This document shows positions 27,713-37,541 of a DNA stretch of 64,000 bases, one piece after another. The DNA comes from Labilithrix sp. (GTDB taxonomy: Bacteria > Myxococcota_A > Polyangia > Polyangiales > Polyangiaceae). A program made the translations under genes and the position numbers. How positions within the stretch are numbered: the first letter of the stretch is position 1; each line of letters opens with the position of its first letter. The DNA lies in assembly GCA_019637195.1 (NCBI GenBank), contig JAHBWA010000007.1, forward strand, positions 1 to 64,000. The letters are read 5' to 3'. The notes beneath the pieces are model-generated. The model did no database searches. It had not been told where the DNA came from and worked only from the letters and a program-made list of their open reading frames with translations.

Positions 27713-29242
27713 ATGCGCGCTCTTCGCCCTTCCTTCCTCCTGCCTTCCCTCTTCCTGGTCGGCGCCGTCGCGTGCGGTGACAGCAGCGACAGCACCCTTT
27801 CGAGCGCGAGGGCGATCGGCGGCTCCGCCGAGCCGGGCGGGTCCGCGTTCGCGCCAGGCGGGGCGGGCGCCGGCGAGACGTACGGTAAGCTCGTCGAGAA
27901 CGACTGGATCGAGACAGCGAAAGAGCCGATCTCGACGTTCGGCGTCGACGTCGACACGGGCAGCTATTCGCTCATGCGGCGCGACGTCCGTGCGAATCGG
28001 CTCCCGGACCCGGACAGCGTCCGCGTCGAGGAGTACATCAACTACTTCCGCTACGACTACGCCCCGCCGCAGGACGATAGGCCGTTCGCCGTCCACCTGG
28101 ACGGCGCGCCGTCACCCTTCGGTGATGGCCTCCACCTGATCCGGGTGGGGATGCAATCGAAGGTGGTCGACCCCGCTCAACGGAAGCCCGCGAACCTCGT
28201 CTTCCTGGTCGACGTCTCCGGCTCGATGAGCGCCCCCGACAAGCTGCCGCTCGTGCAGGCCATGCTGAAGAGCCTCGTCACCAAGCTCACCGACGCGGAC
28301 ACGCTCTCGATCGTGACCTACGCCGGCTACGAGAACGTGCTTCTTCCGCCGGCGCGCGTCTCCGACAAGGCGAAGATCCTCGCCGCGATCGACGGGCTGC
28401 ACGCCGGGGGCGGCACGAACGGCGAGGGCGGCATCCGAAAGGCGTACGAGCTGGCAGAGCAGGTGAAGCAGCAGCAGCAAGTCGAGTCGATCAATCGCGT
28501 CATCATGTGCACGGACGGCGACTTCAACGTCGGCCTCACGGGAGACGCGCTCGTCGAGCTGATCGAAGAAGAACGAGAGAAGAACATCACGCTCTCCACG
28601 TTCGGCTTCGGTCAGGGCAACTACAACGCGCGCGACATGGAGGCGCTCGCCCAGAAGGGCAACGGCAACTATGCCTACATCGACGCGCCGGAGGAGATCG
28701 ATCGCTTCGTCCAGAAGCGCCTCGTCGCCACGCTGCAGGTCATCGCCAAGGATACGAAGATCCAGATCGACCTCGACCCCACGTTCGTCCAGCGCTACCG
28801 GCTCGTCGGCTACGAGAACCGAGTCTTGAACAAGGAAGACTTCGCCGATGACACGAAAGACTCGGGCGATCTCGGCGCAGGACACTCGGTGACGGCGTTC
28901 TACGAGGTCGAGCTGACCGAGGCCGCGAAGTCCGGACAGCTCGCCACCGGCAACGTCGCGAACGTGAAGCTCCGATGGAAGCCAGCCGAAGGCGATGTCT
29001 CCACGGAGGCCGCGGTGCCGTTCCCCGCGTCGAAGATCGTCCCCTCGTTCGAGACCGCATCGGAGGACTTTCGCTTCGCCGCCGCGACCGTCGAGTACGC
29101 CGAGATCCTCCGGCGGTCGAAGCATAGCGAAGGCGCCCGCTTCGACGACGTGATCGCGACGCTCTCCGCCACCTCCAAGCAGGATCCCGATCGCCTGCAG
29201 CTCGTCGAGCTTGCGAGGTCTGCCAAGCCGCTCTGGCGCTGA
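27713..29242 (+). CDS. von Willebrand factor A domain lipoprotein (YfbK-like)
   Basis: ATG 27713 yields a signal peptide with lipobox VAC near residue 20 and a total of 509 residues. Following a linker is the segment ISTFGVDVDTGSYSLMRRD and EYINYFRYDY, which marks the N-terminal domain typical of YfbK-type VWA proteins. The VWA domain (about 160-340) has an intact MIDAS: DVSGSMS (from about residue 166), a Thr in DADTLSIVTYAG-type context and Asp in CTDGDFNVG. The C-terminal part is the associated DUF3520-like region. It probably mediates metal-dependent protein contacts at the envelope. Confidence 0.88.
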   Translation: MRALRPSFLLPSLFLVGAVACGDSSDSTLSSARAIGGSAEPGGSAFAPGGAGAGETYGKLVENDWIETAKEPISTFGVDVDTGSYSLMRRDVRANRLPDPDSVRVEEYINYFRYDYAPPQDDRPFAVHLDGAPSPFGDGLHLIRVGMQSKVVDPAQRKPANLVFLVDVSGSMSAPDKLPLVQAMLKSLVTKLTDADTLSIVTYAGYENVLLPPARVSDKAKILAAIDGLHAGGGTNGEGGIRKAYELAEQVKQQQQVESINRVIMCTDGDFNVGLTGDALVELIEEEREKNITLSTFGFGQGNYNARDMEALAQKGNGNYAYIDAPEEIDRFVQKRLVATLQVIAKDTKIQIDLDPTFVQRYRLVGYENRVLNKEDFADDTKDSGDLGAGHSVTAFYEVELTEAAKSGQLATGNVANVKLRWKPAEGDVSTEAAVPFPASKIVPSFETASEDFRFAAATVEYAEILRRSKHSEGARFDDVIATLSATSKQDPDRLQLVELARSAKPLWR

Positions 29243-29374
29243 GGGCGGCGAGCCTCGCGATAGGTCGGCCAGGCTGCGCGCCGCGTCGATCGCGGGACGC
29301 GATTGGACCGTGGAGACGCCGTGACGCCGATATCGGAGTATCGCGACGCTCGGGACGGCTGTACCTTGAGCACC

Positions 29375-29887
29375 ATGCACAAGTCTCGCGCTCTTTCGCT
29401 CTTCGGACTCGTGGTCGGCGTCGGCGTCGCCTGCAGCTCGAGCGACGGTGACACCAACGGGACCGGCGCTGGTGACAACGACGCCGGCACGGGCAGCGAC
29501 GTCGGCACGGGCAGCGGCGAGGGCGCCGGCTCGGACGCGAGCGATCCGCCGACCGACGGAGGTGACGCGGGCTCGGACGCCAGCGACGGTGGCGGCCGCT
29601 CCGGCCTGGAGCAAAGTAAAAAGGTCGTCGACTTGAACGATGGTGAGCGCCGTCAGCTCTGCGACTGGACCGCGTCGATCCAAGGTGGCTACGGGGTCAT
29701 CAGACAGTGCGACGGCGGCAGCGTGCCGTCGGCACCGAACCAGCAAGCGTGCGTCGACGGCGTCCCGGAGGCCAACTGCGACCTCACCGTGGCCGAGTAC
29801 GAGACGTGCGCGGTCCGGTTCGCCACCGACGCGTGCACGGCGTTCGGTAGCGCCGAGTGCGCTCCGGTCGTCGCGTGCATGCCCTAG
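29375..29887 (+). CDS. small Cys-containing lipoprotein
   Basis: ATG 29375 gives 170 residues with a lipoprotein signal (SLFGLVVGVGVAC, lipobox GVAC). A 50-residue Gly/Asp/Ser/Thr linker and a C-terminal domain follow. That domain has eight cysteines within 85 residues, including LCDWTASIQGGYG, CDLTVAEYETCAV and ECAPVVACMP. This pattern, a disulfide-stapled helical domain starting with a CDW segment, recurs in uncharacterised myxobacterial lipoproteins. No function assigned. It faces the end of the hybrid kinase gene. Confidence 0.7.
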   Translation: MHKSRALSLFGLVVGVGVACSSSDGDTNGTGAGDNDAGTGSDVGTGSGEGAGSDASDPPTDGGDAGSDASDGGGRSGLEQSKKVVDLNDGERRQLCDWTASIQGGYGVIRQCDGGSVPSAPNQQACVDGVPEANCDLTVAEYETCAVRFATDACTAFGSAECAPVVACMP

Positions 29888-29899
29888 CTCGATCGAGCG

Positions 29900-32374
29900 C
29901 TACGACGAGGCGCCCCGTCGGTCGGGCAGCGTGAACAGGAAGGTCGCGCCCTTACCGGCCGCCGACTCCGCCCAGATCCTCCCGCCGTGGCGGGAGATCG
30001 CGCGCTGCACGGTGGCGAGGCCGACGCCCGTGCCTTCGAACTCGTTGGCGTCGTGGAGACGCTGGAACGGCGCGAAGAGCCGCTGCGCGTAGGTCGGGTC
30101 GAAGCCGGCCCCGTTGTCGCGCACGAAGAACGTCGGCTCGCTCGTCACGAGCCGGCCGAAATCGATGCGCGCGACGGCGACCTTCGACGTGAACTTCCAC
30201 GCGTTCCCGATCAAGTTCACCAGCACGACGTTGAGCAGCCGGCGATCGCCGCGCGTGGCCAGCCCCGCCTCGACGCCGACGTCGACCGTGCGGCCGGGGT
30301 GCGCGCGACGGAGCTCTTCGACCACGCTGGTCGCCAGCTCGGAGAGGAGCACCGATTCGGCGCGCAGCGGCGCCATCGTGATCCGCGAGAGCTCGAGGAG
30401 GGATTCGATGAGCTCGCCCATCCGGGACGCCCCCTTCCGGATCCGCTCGACGCAATCCTTGCCCGCGGCGTCGAGGACGTCGGCGTAGTCCTCGACCAGC
30501 GCGTGCGCGAAGCCGTCGACCGCTCGCAGCGGGGCCCGCAGATCGTGCGACACGGAGTAGCTGAACGCCTCGAGCTCGCGGTTGGCGCGTTCGAGGTCGG
30601 CCGCCCACGCGCGCCGCGTCTTCTCGAGCTCGAGATGCGTGCGCACGCGCGCGAGGAGCTCGCGCGCCGAGAAGGGCTTCACGAGGTAGTCGTCCGAGCC
30701 TGCGTCGAGGCCCTCGACGGCCGCCTCCTCGCCGGCGCGAGCCGAGAGAAGGATCACCGGCAGCGACGCCGTGCTCGGGTCGGCGCGGAGCTCGCGGAGC
30801 AGGCCGAAGCCGTCGAGGACCGGCATCATGACGTCGCTGATCACCATGTCGGGCCGCCAGGACGGCAGCGTGTCCAGGGCGGCTCGGCCGTCGTTCGCGG
30901 TGCGGACGTCGTACTTGGGCGAGAGGATGCCGGCGATGTAGGTTCGAAGGTCGGCGTTGTCGTCGACCACGAGGATCCGCGCGCGCGGGGTCTCGGCGGC
31001 CGCGTCGACCGGTGGTGCGACGACGGGGAGGCGCTCCGACGTGGGGGCCAACCAGCGCTGCGCTTCGGCGTCGCGAGCCGCCATGGCGTCTGAGCGGCCC
31101 TCGGCGGTCATCGGGGTGAGCGAGACCGCCTCGGGCGCGAGATGAGCGTGACCCTTCGGCAGCTCGACGCGGAACGTCGTCCCGACGCCGACCTCGCTCG
31201 TTACGCTCACCTCGCCGCCGTGCAGTCCGACGAGCTCCCGCACCAGAGCGAGGCCGATCCCCGTGCCTTCGTGCGTACGTGACGTGGCGCCGGGCACGCG
31301 GTGGAAGCGGTCGAAGACGTAAGGGAGCTCGCTCTCGGGAATTCCAACGCCAGTGTCGGCGACCTCCACGACGAACGCGCTCCCCTCCTCGCGGCACCGC
31401 ACGGAGATCGTCCCCGCGAGCGTGAACTTGAACGCGTTGGAGACGAGGTTCGTGACGATCTTCTCCCACATGTCGCGATCGACGAACGCGGGCTCCGACG
31501 ACGGAGGGCAGTCGACCACGAGGCTCATGCCCGCCTTGTCGGTCGCCGATTGGAACATCCCCGCGCCCTCGGCGGTGACGCGCCCGAGATCGAGCGGCGC
31601 GAAGCGCGCGGTCATCCGGCCGGCCTCGATGCGGGAGAAGTCGAGCAACGCGTTGACCAGCTTCAGCAAACGCAGCGCGTTGTCGTGCACCAGCCCGAGC
31701 GACGTGCGCAGCCTCGGGCCGAGCGGCTCCTGCTGATCGGCGAGGGCGTCTTCGAGCGGACCGAGCATGAGCGTCAGCGGCGTGCGGAACTCGTGGCTGA
31801 TGTTGCTGAAGAAGGCGGTCTTCGCGACGTCGAGCTCGCCCAGCTTCACGTTCGTCTCGCGGAGCTGCCGATTCGCTTGGTGCAGCTCGCGGCTCCGCGC
31901 GATCACCTCGCGCTCCATGTCGCGGTTTCTGTCTCGGAGCTCTTCGCCGAGCTCGCTCGCGCGGACGAGGTCGGTCACGTCCTCCACGCGGTGCAGGATG
32001 TAGAGCACCTCGCCCGAAGGCGAGAGCACCGGCAGGTTCTTCGGGCTCCAGTGCTTCGTTTCGAACGTGCCGTCGGGCCCGCGGATGTCGTACTTCTGGA
32101 CGGCCATCGTGTCCGCGGTCCGCGTCGCCAGGACGCGCTCGAGCGAGGCACGGAGGTTGTTCGCCCCCGTCGCGCCCGCTTCCTCCGGGTTGTCCGGGAA
32201 GACCTCGAACAGCCCCTTGCCGATCGTTCCTGCGCGCGTCGTGTGCGTCGCGGCGAGGCGAGCGTCCGTCGCGGCGACCATGGTGAAGCGTGGCGCGTCG
32301 GGCAGGAGCACGACGAGCACGTCCGGTGACTGCTCGAAGAGGATGCGGAAGTCGGGGTCGCCGGCCATCCACAT
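29900..32374 (-). CDS. hybrid sensor kinase PAS-HK-receiver-HK
   Basis: A soluble 824-residue signalling protein with two kinase modules. After a PAS domain (about 8-138) and a coiled coil comes the first HisKA (NISHEFRTPLTLML, His194) with HATPase (DTGVGIPESEL, GTGIGLAL). A receiver domain (about 465-580) has DDN and Asp514 in VISDVMMP. The second kinase, of phytochrome-like type, has SVSHDLRAPLRAV (His610) and HATPase motifs DNGAGF and GTGVGLATV. ATG 32374 was preferred because GGAGG lies 12 bases upstream; an ATG at 32368 or 32413 is also possible. No membrane segments, so the signal is cytoplasmic. Confidence 0.9.
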   Translation of the reverse strand: MWMAGDPDFRILFEQSPDVLVVLLPDAPRFTMVAATDARLAATHTTRAGTIGKGLFEVFPDNPEEAGATGANNLRASLERVLATRTADTMAVQKYDIRGPDGTFETKHWSPKNLPVLSPSGEVLYILHRVEDVTDLVRASELGEELRDRNRDMEREVIARSRELHQANRQLRETNVKLGELDVAKTAFFSNISHEFRTPLTLMLGPLEDALADQQEPLGPRLRTSLGLVHDNALRLLKLVNALLDFSRIEAGRMTARFAPLDLGRVTAEGAGMFQSATDKAGMSLVVDCPPSSEPAFVDRDMWEKIVTNLVSNAFKFTLAGTISVRCREEGSAFVVEVADTGVGIPESELPYVFDRFHRVPGATSRTHEGTGIGLALVRELVGLHGGEVSVTSEVGVGTTFRVELPKGHAHLAPEAVSLTPMTAEGRSDAMAARDAEAQRWLAPTSERLPVVAPPVDAAAETPRARILVVDDNADLRTYIAGILSPKYDVRTANDGRAALDTLPSWRPDMVISDVMMPVLDGFGLLRELRADPSTASLPVILLSARAGEEAAVEGLDAGSDDYLVKPFSARELLARVRTHLELEKTRRAWAADLERANRELEAFSYSVSHDLRAPLRAVDGFAHALVEDYADVLDAAGKDCVERIRKGASRMGELIESLLELSRITMAPLRAESVLLSELATSVVEELRRAHPGRTVDVGVEAGLATRGDRRLLNVVLVNLIGNAWKFTSKVAVARIDFGRLVTSEPTFFVRDNGAGFDPTYAQRLFAPFQRLHDANEFEGTGVGLATVQRAISRHGGRIWAESAAGKGATFLFTLPDRRGASS

Positions 32375-32576
32375 GAGAATAGGACGCCTCCGCACGGAGC
32401 GAAACGTCGACATCGTCATGTTCGTTGGTTTCGCGGTGCGCACCGGTCCGCGACCGCGCTCCCATTCCATGCCTCGACGCCCTCGGCTCCCATCCGCGGA
32501 GAGCGGCGTTGGCCGGCCCTGGCACTTCTCGAGCGGAGGCGCTCTCGATTCGGTATCGTACGAAGGCTCCGCCGAC

Positions 32577-34181
32577 ATGCCTCGCCCTCTTGCGCGCCCG
32601 GTGCTCGCGTTCATCGTCCCGATCGTGTCCTCCGCCGCGTGCTGGGCGCCGACCGCGATCGTCCTGCACGTCGAGACGGACCTTCCCTGCGAGCGGGTGA
32701 CCGCCAGCTCGGTCGCCGTCGTCGTGGCCGGCTCCACCACCGAGCTGTCGGAGGCGAGCCCGTCCGCGAGCTCCAGCGCGTGCAGCTCGAAGGGGGATCG
32801 CGCCGACATCGGCTCGCTCGTCATCGTCCCGTCGGGCGACCGCTCGGCTCGCGTCGCCATCAAGGCCGTCGTCGGCGTCGAACGTCCGACCGATGCGTGC
32901 CTCGGGGATGAGGTGCAGGGGTGCATCGTGGCGCGCCGCGCAGTGAGCTTCGTCGCGCATGAATCCCTGAAGCTGGCGATCCGCCTCGACCGAGCGTGCC
33001 TGGGCGTCCCTTGCGGTGTAGACGAGACGTGCGACCGCGGCAGATGCGTGCCGCTCGACACGTGCACGGGCGAAGGCTGCGACGGGGAGCGCGGGGACCG
33101 CGATGGCGGGATCGATCCGGAGCCGCTGGTCTGCGCCCAGGGACGCGCTGATTGCGACGGTGACCCACAGAACGGCTGCGAGGCGGATCTCGCGAGCTCG
33201 GCTCACTGCGGCGCATGCGGAAACGATTGCGGATCGCTCGGGTGCATCTCGGGGAGGTGCGAGCCTCTCACGCTCGTCGGCGGGCTCGACAATCCGCGCG
33301 GGATCGCGATCGCCGGCGGAGAGGTGTATGTGGGCCTCGACCTCCCCGCTCCGCAAGGCGCTGTGGTGCGATGCCCGCTCGGCGGGTGCAGCAGCGCCGA
33401 CGTCGTATCGACGGGGCACTCCCACCCCTACGCGTTCACGAGCGACGGGAGCTCGCTCTTCTGGGGCGACGAGCAGCAGGGTGTCTTCCGGTGCACCGCG
33501 CCGGGGTGCGCAGGTGCTGCGAAGGTGTGCAACGAGGGCCCGCAGTCGATCGTGGTGAACGGTGGTGACGTCATCGCCGCGTCGTACGCGAACGCGTACG
33601 TGGCACGTTGCGTCCCGGGGACTCTCAACCCGATGTACTTCGCGCTTCCCGACGCCGAGCCGACGGTCGTCGCGCGGAGCAGTGACGCGGTGTTCTTCGG
33701 CGTGAGCCCGGCGAGCGCTGGGCGTGCGGTGGGCGGCATCGATCGCTGCCCGCTCCCCGCCGGCTGCGGCGCGATGCTGAGGCCTCCGATGTTGTCGCTG
33801 AAGCCCGCCGGAGTCAGCCCCAATCAGCCGACCTCGCTGGCGGTCGACGACGCCTTCGTCTACTGGACCGAGTCCTCTTCGGGCAGCGTCATGCGCGTCG
33901 CGACCAGCCTCGCAGGAGCGCCGGTGGTCGTCGCCTCCGGCGTCAGGACGCGGTCCGTGGTGCTCGACGCAGAGCACCTGTACTGGATCGATCAGGGATC
34001 GAGCGAAGCCGACGGATCGATCCATCGCGCGAACAAAGACGGTTCGAGCCACGTCGTGCTGGCGGACAAGCAGCGTGCGCCCTCGCAGCTCGCGCTGGGG
34101 CCCGACACCGAGAAGGTGAAGCGGATCTTCTGGACGTCCCGCGTCTCCCCCGGCGGCCAAGTGCGTTTCGTCGCGCGATGA
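32577..34181 (+). CDS. secreted Cys-rich/beta-propeller-like lipoprotein
   Basis: ATG 32577 gives 534 residues with a signal peptide (LAFIVPIVSSAAC, lipobox SAAC). Residues about 25-150 form an uncharacterised domain. A Cys-rich segment (about 140-225) includes the myxobacterial motif NGCEADLASSAHCGACGNDC. The C-terminal 300 residues contain propeller-like repeats such as NPRGIAIAGGEVYVGL and TSLAVDDAFVYWTE, with the YWTE/YWID pattern of LDL-receptor-YWTD/NHL-type blades. A surface protein of unknown role; it is divergent from the hybrid kinase gene. Confidence 0.75.
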   Translation: MPRPLARPVLAFIVPIVSSAACWAPTAIVLHVETDLPCERVTASSVAVVVAGSTTELSEASPSASSSACSSKGDRADIGSLVIVPSGDRSARVAIKAVVGVERPTDACLGDEVQGCIVARRAVSFVAHESLKLAIRLDRACLGVPCGVDETCDRGRCVPLDTCTGEGCDGERGDRDGGIDPEPLVCAQGRADCDGDPQNGCEADLASSAHCGACGNDCGSLGCISGRCEPLTLVGGLDNPRGIAIAGGEVYVGLDLPAPQGAVVRCPLGGCSSADVVSTGHSHPYAFTSDGSSLFWGDEQQGVFRCTAPGCAGAAKVCNEGPQSIVVNGGDVIAASYANAYVARCVPGTLNPMYFALPDAEPTVVARSSDAVFFGVSPASAGRAVGGIDRCPLPAGCGAMLRPPMLSLKPAGVSPNQPTSLAVDDAFVYWTESSSGSVMRVATSLAGAPVVVASGVRTRSVVLDAEHLYWIDQGSSEADGSIHRANKDGSSHVVLADKQRAPSQLALGPDTEKVKRIFWTSRVSPGGQVRFVAR

Positions 34182-34420
34182 GCTCGGCGCCGAGCCGCCG
34201 TCGACCGACGAGGCGTGGACTCGGCGCGCCGAATGGGCGCGGCTCGCCGTCGGCCGCGAGACCGACGTCTCGCGACCGAGCTCGTTAAGGCTCGATCGCG
34301 CCCGCGGCCAACGAGCTTCGTGAGGCGACGCCCGACACGCACCACGACCGCTGCGACGCCGGCGGTGCGGCCCTCGGGGCCGCGTTGCGAGCGCCCCGGT
34401 CGGTTCCTACTAATCGGGGG

Positions 34421-35560
34421 GTGAACGCCGCCCCTCCCATCCCCAGGCGACGATGGCGTCGTTTGGCGATCGCCTCGTCGGCTGCCGCGACGGCGGCGCT
34501 GCTGGTCGGCGGGCTCGTCGTCATCCGCTACGTCACCTTCGATCCCAAGCTCTTCGTCGCCGAGGTGGAGGAGCGCCTCAATCCCCTGCGCCCCGCGGCG
34601 CTCGACCCGAGTCGCGCCCCCGGAGCGAGCACGAACGCGCGGGCGACGCCGCTGCTCCCGCCGCAGTCGTCGGATCCGGCCGAACGCGTCCGGGAGCACG
34701 AGCGGACGACGCGGGCGCTGCGCCACGAGTACCACACGTCGACCGGGCCTTGCTTCCGCTACCCGACGAAAGAGGACGTCACGACCACGACGGAGGGAGC
34801 AGAGGCGGCCGTCGACGCCCTCCTCGCCGCGAACCTCGTGGGTCGCGTCGAAGCGCTCGTCCCCGCGGCCGCCCGGTGGACGCTCGAAGCAGACACGGCC
34901 GCGCACCGGTCGAGCGCGGACGAGGAGGTCGTCGAGCACTTCGCGAAGGAGGCGGGCCTCTGGACCCGTCTCGGCGTCGCGCTGCACCGGGGAGCCATCC
35001 GCGACGCGGCCGCGGTCGCGCTCCAGCCGCGGCTACCTCCTTCCGCGTCCGACGCGCCGCTGTCGGCGGAGGAAGAGGCCCGCGCCAAGCCGATCTGGGA
35101 GCGCTTCGGCTACAGCCAGCTCCTCCAGGGCGCGATGCGCGTCCCCCTCCGCATGCACATGGTCGATCTCCGCGTGCCACGCCTCCGCCTCGTCGAGCCG
35201 GGGATGTCCCAGAGCGACGTGCGCGCGCGGCTCGGCGCTGCCGAAGAGGACGGCACGCGTTGGCGGTATCGGCGCTTCGGGACCGAGGTGACGTTCGACG
35301 AACGAGGAAGCGTCGTCGGGATCGCGTCGGCGCTCGCGCCCGGCGACCAGGTCGTCGTGGACGGCATACCGCAACGCGACCTCGTCGAGACATCCATGGC
35401 CCGCGTGTTGGGCAAGCCGCTCCGCGACGGGCAGACGGACGCCGGCGAGGCGGTGCTCGTCTACGGGCTCGGCGATCAGGCACTCTTGCTCGTCTTCGCC
35501 AGACAGCTCGTACGAGTCGAGCTATGGCGTAAAGAGCTCGTCTTGCCCGCGGCGCACTGA
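34421..35560 (+). CDS. membrane-anchored protein of unknown function
   Basis: GTG 34421 is preceded by a GGGGG run that may act as ribosome site, and it places the N-terminal hydrophobic helix (about 17-37, SSAAATAALLVGGLVVIRYV) right after a short basic cytoplasmic tail. The remaining roughly 340 residues should be periplasmic. The C-terminal part (PRLRLVEPGMSQSDVRARLGAAEEDG...) resembles the BLIP/SmpA-like fold, in which a GMS/T..V...LG motif is common. The total is 379 residues. I assign no function. The 240 bases upstream hold no gene. Confidence 0.65.
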   Translation: MNAAPPIPRRRWRRLAIASSAAATAALLVGGLVVIRYVTFDPKLFVAEVEERLNPLRPAALDPSRAPGASTNARATPLLPPQSSDPAERVREHERTTRALRHEYHTSTGPCFRYPTKEDVTTTTEGAEAAVDALLAANLVGRVEALVPAAARWTLEADTAAHRSSADEEVVEHFAKEAGLWTRLGVALHRGAIRDAAAVALQPRLPPSASDAPLSAEEEARAKPIWERFGYSQLLQGAMRVPLRMHMVDLRVPRLRLVEPGMSQSDVRARLGAAEEDGTRWRYRRFGTEVTFDERGSVVGIASALAPGDQVVVDGIPQRDLVETSMARVLGKPLRDGQTDAGEAVLVYGLGDQALLLVFARQLVRVELWRKELVLPAAH

Positions 35561-35723
35561 CCGCGGGAGGTGGAGGGCTTCCCGCAGAGCGAAGCGGTGA
35601 CGCTATCGAACGCCGACGAGCAAGTCTGGCGAGCAGCTGGGCCGCTGCGCGGATTCGATCGGGTGGATACGGACCACGCCGGCGACCGGGATCGGTTCGA
35701 CCTTCTTCGGTCGTTCGCGCGGC

Positions 35724-37541
35724 TCAGTTCACGGGTGGCCCCTTCACGTCGCTCAGCGGACGGCTGCCCGCTCCGCCGGCGTAGCCGTAGCTGCTCCAGT
35801 CATCCATTCCCCAGACGGTGACGGAGAACGGCCCGTCGCTGCGCGCTTCGTGTCGACCGTAGTTGCAGGTGCCTCCGGCGAACACCTGCGGGGTCCCCAC
35901 CTTGGTGAGCTGGACCCAGGCGTACTCGTACTCCCCAGCAGCGCCGAGCGGCTTCCAATCGGTGACTTCGCCGGCGCACGCGAGGGTGACCGAGTGGAAG
36001 CCCGTCGGGGTCTTGCGGCGCACGAACGTGAGCGTGGTCTCGGCGTACGTAAAGTCCACGAAGAAGATGTAGCGATCGAGGAACTGCGCCGAGGGGATGA
36101 CGTTGACGAAGTCCGGGTCGCCGAGCCTCCCGTTGAGCGGCGAGCTGCTCGTCATGCTCGCCCCCGTCATGAACAACGCGGCATAGAACGGGTGCACGTC
36201 GTCTTGCGATCGGACGGAGACGAGCTCGGTCGTCATGAACGTGACGACCTGACCGCTCTGGAGCTCCTCCGGCGCGCCCGCTGGACGCACCGGATCATAC
36301 GTCAACTTCGTGCCATTCACCGCGCCGACGAGTCGCCAGGGGACGAGCTCGCGCGCCCCGACGTTCGTCCCCTCGCCGGAGCCGATCCGAGGCCGGTACG
36401 GGACGAGCGCGTAGTCGCTTCCCCACTGCGAGACGGGAGGGATCTGCTGCTGGGTCAGATCGCACGCCGAGCTGCTCGCCGGGATGTTCGTGCACTGCGC
36501 GCCCCCGAAGAGAGCGACGGGCTTGTTCGCCTCGATGGGGCTCCCGCTCGTGTCGTGTCGCTGGGTGATCTGCAAGACCTCGCCGCGCGCGAGCGTCCAG
36601 CTCTGCGTTCTCCCTTGGGCGACGCCAGACACTCCGTAGCCGTCGCCGATGTCCACGTTCGGGCGCATCCGCACCACCGTATCGTCTTCGGCGGCGACGA
36701 CCTGGATGGTGGGCGCGCCCAAGGACGGCGACGTCCAGGTGCTCACCGCGACGTAGTTCGTCCCCCACGAGGAGATGGGGAGCAACAGCGTCGCCGTCGG
36801 GAAGTACGAGCTCGCCCCGCCATACGGATAGATCGAGTACGCGCTCACGGGCGCGTCGGTCGTGAGTCGGAAGGAGCGCGTTCGCGTCGTTCCGTGAGCG
36901 ATCGGGTCCTCCCGGAGCGCCGGCACGACCGACTTCGGGCACGCCGTCCACCCTTCGCCAGCGCCCGACGCGCTCTCCGCCAAAAAGACGATCGCGACCT
37001 TGCCAGGGAGGATCGCCCCCTCGACGGGCGTGTACTCGATGGTCTGAGCGACCTTCTCCGCGTAGTAGGTCGACGGGCCGATCTCGAGCGGGCTCGTGCC
37101 GAGCTCCGCCTGAACCGTCACGGGGCGGTCCCACGTGTTGGCGATCATGGCCGCAAAGCAAGATCCTGCGGTGCCACCCATCGTGTCGTCCGGCGGCAAC
37201 GTGGAGAACGAGCAACCGATCGACCCCTTGGAGAGCTCGGCGCTCGTGCACGCCTCGACGCACGTCCCGTTGCCGCACCCGAGCTCCGGCCCACACTCGC
37301 GCAGGACCTCCTCCGTGCCGTCGCAGCGCCGACGGAGGACCTTCTTCAAGTCGCGCGAGCAGCGCACCGTGTCCTGGCACTCGCCTGGCTCGCCTGCATC
37401 GTTCGGATCGAACGGAGGCGAGGCGATCTCCTCGATGAAGGCGCTGCGCTCCGACGCGCACGCCGTGATGATGGAAGGCGCGACGCTCGCCGCGAGGAGG
37501 GCGAGCCCGAAGAGCCGCAGACCACGGAGCGACGGCCTCAT
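35724..37541 (-). CDS. IgGFc-binding-type lipoprotein (last gene of ECF operon)
   Basis: The 605-residue product from ATG 37541 has a signal peptide with lipobox TAC (about residue 28). A short Cys-rich linker (CRDLKKVL...CGPELGCGNGTCVEAC-like spacing) precedes a large beta-sandwich domain of the IgGFc-binding N-terminal family. Recognisable segments are GGTAGSCFAAMIANTW, FRLTTDAPVSAYSIYPYGG and IQVVAAEDDTVVRM. In myxobacteria such proteins are displayed at the surface and probably bind proteins or glycans. Its start overlaps the stop of the RCC1 gene (ATGA). Confidence 0.85.
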   Translation of the reverse strand: MRPSLRGLRLFGLALLAASVAPSIITACASERSAFIEEIASPPFDPNDAGEPGECQDTVRCSRDLKKVLRRRCDGTEEVLRECGPELGCGNGTCVEACTSAELSKGSIGCSFSTLPPDDTMGGTAGSCFAAMIANTWDRPVTVQAELGTSPLEIGPSTYYAEKVAQTIEYTPVEGAILPGKVAIVFLAESASGAGEGWTACPKSVVPALREDPIAHGTTRTRSFRLTTDAPVSAYSIYPYGGASSYFPTATLLLPISSWGTNYVAVSTWTSPSLGAPTIQVVAAEDDTVVRMRPNVDIGDGYGVSGVAQGRTQSWTLARGEVLQITQRHDTSGSPIEANKPVALFGGAQCTNIPASSSACDLTQQQIPPVSQWGSDYALVPYRPRIGSGEGTNVGARELVPWRLVGAVNGTKLTYDPVRPAGAPEELQSGQVVTFMTTELVSVRSQDDVHPFYAALFMTGASMTSSSPLNGRLGDPDFVNVIPSAQFLDRYIFFVDFTYAETTLTFVRRKTPTGFHSVTLACAGEVTDWKPLGAAGEYEYAWVQLTKVGTPQVFAGGTCNYGRHEARSDGPFSVTVWGMDDWSSYGYAGGAGSRPLSDVKGPPVN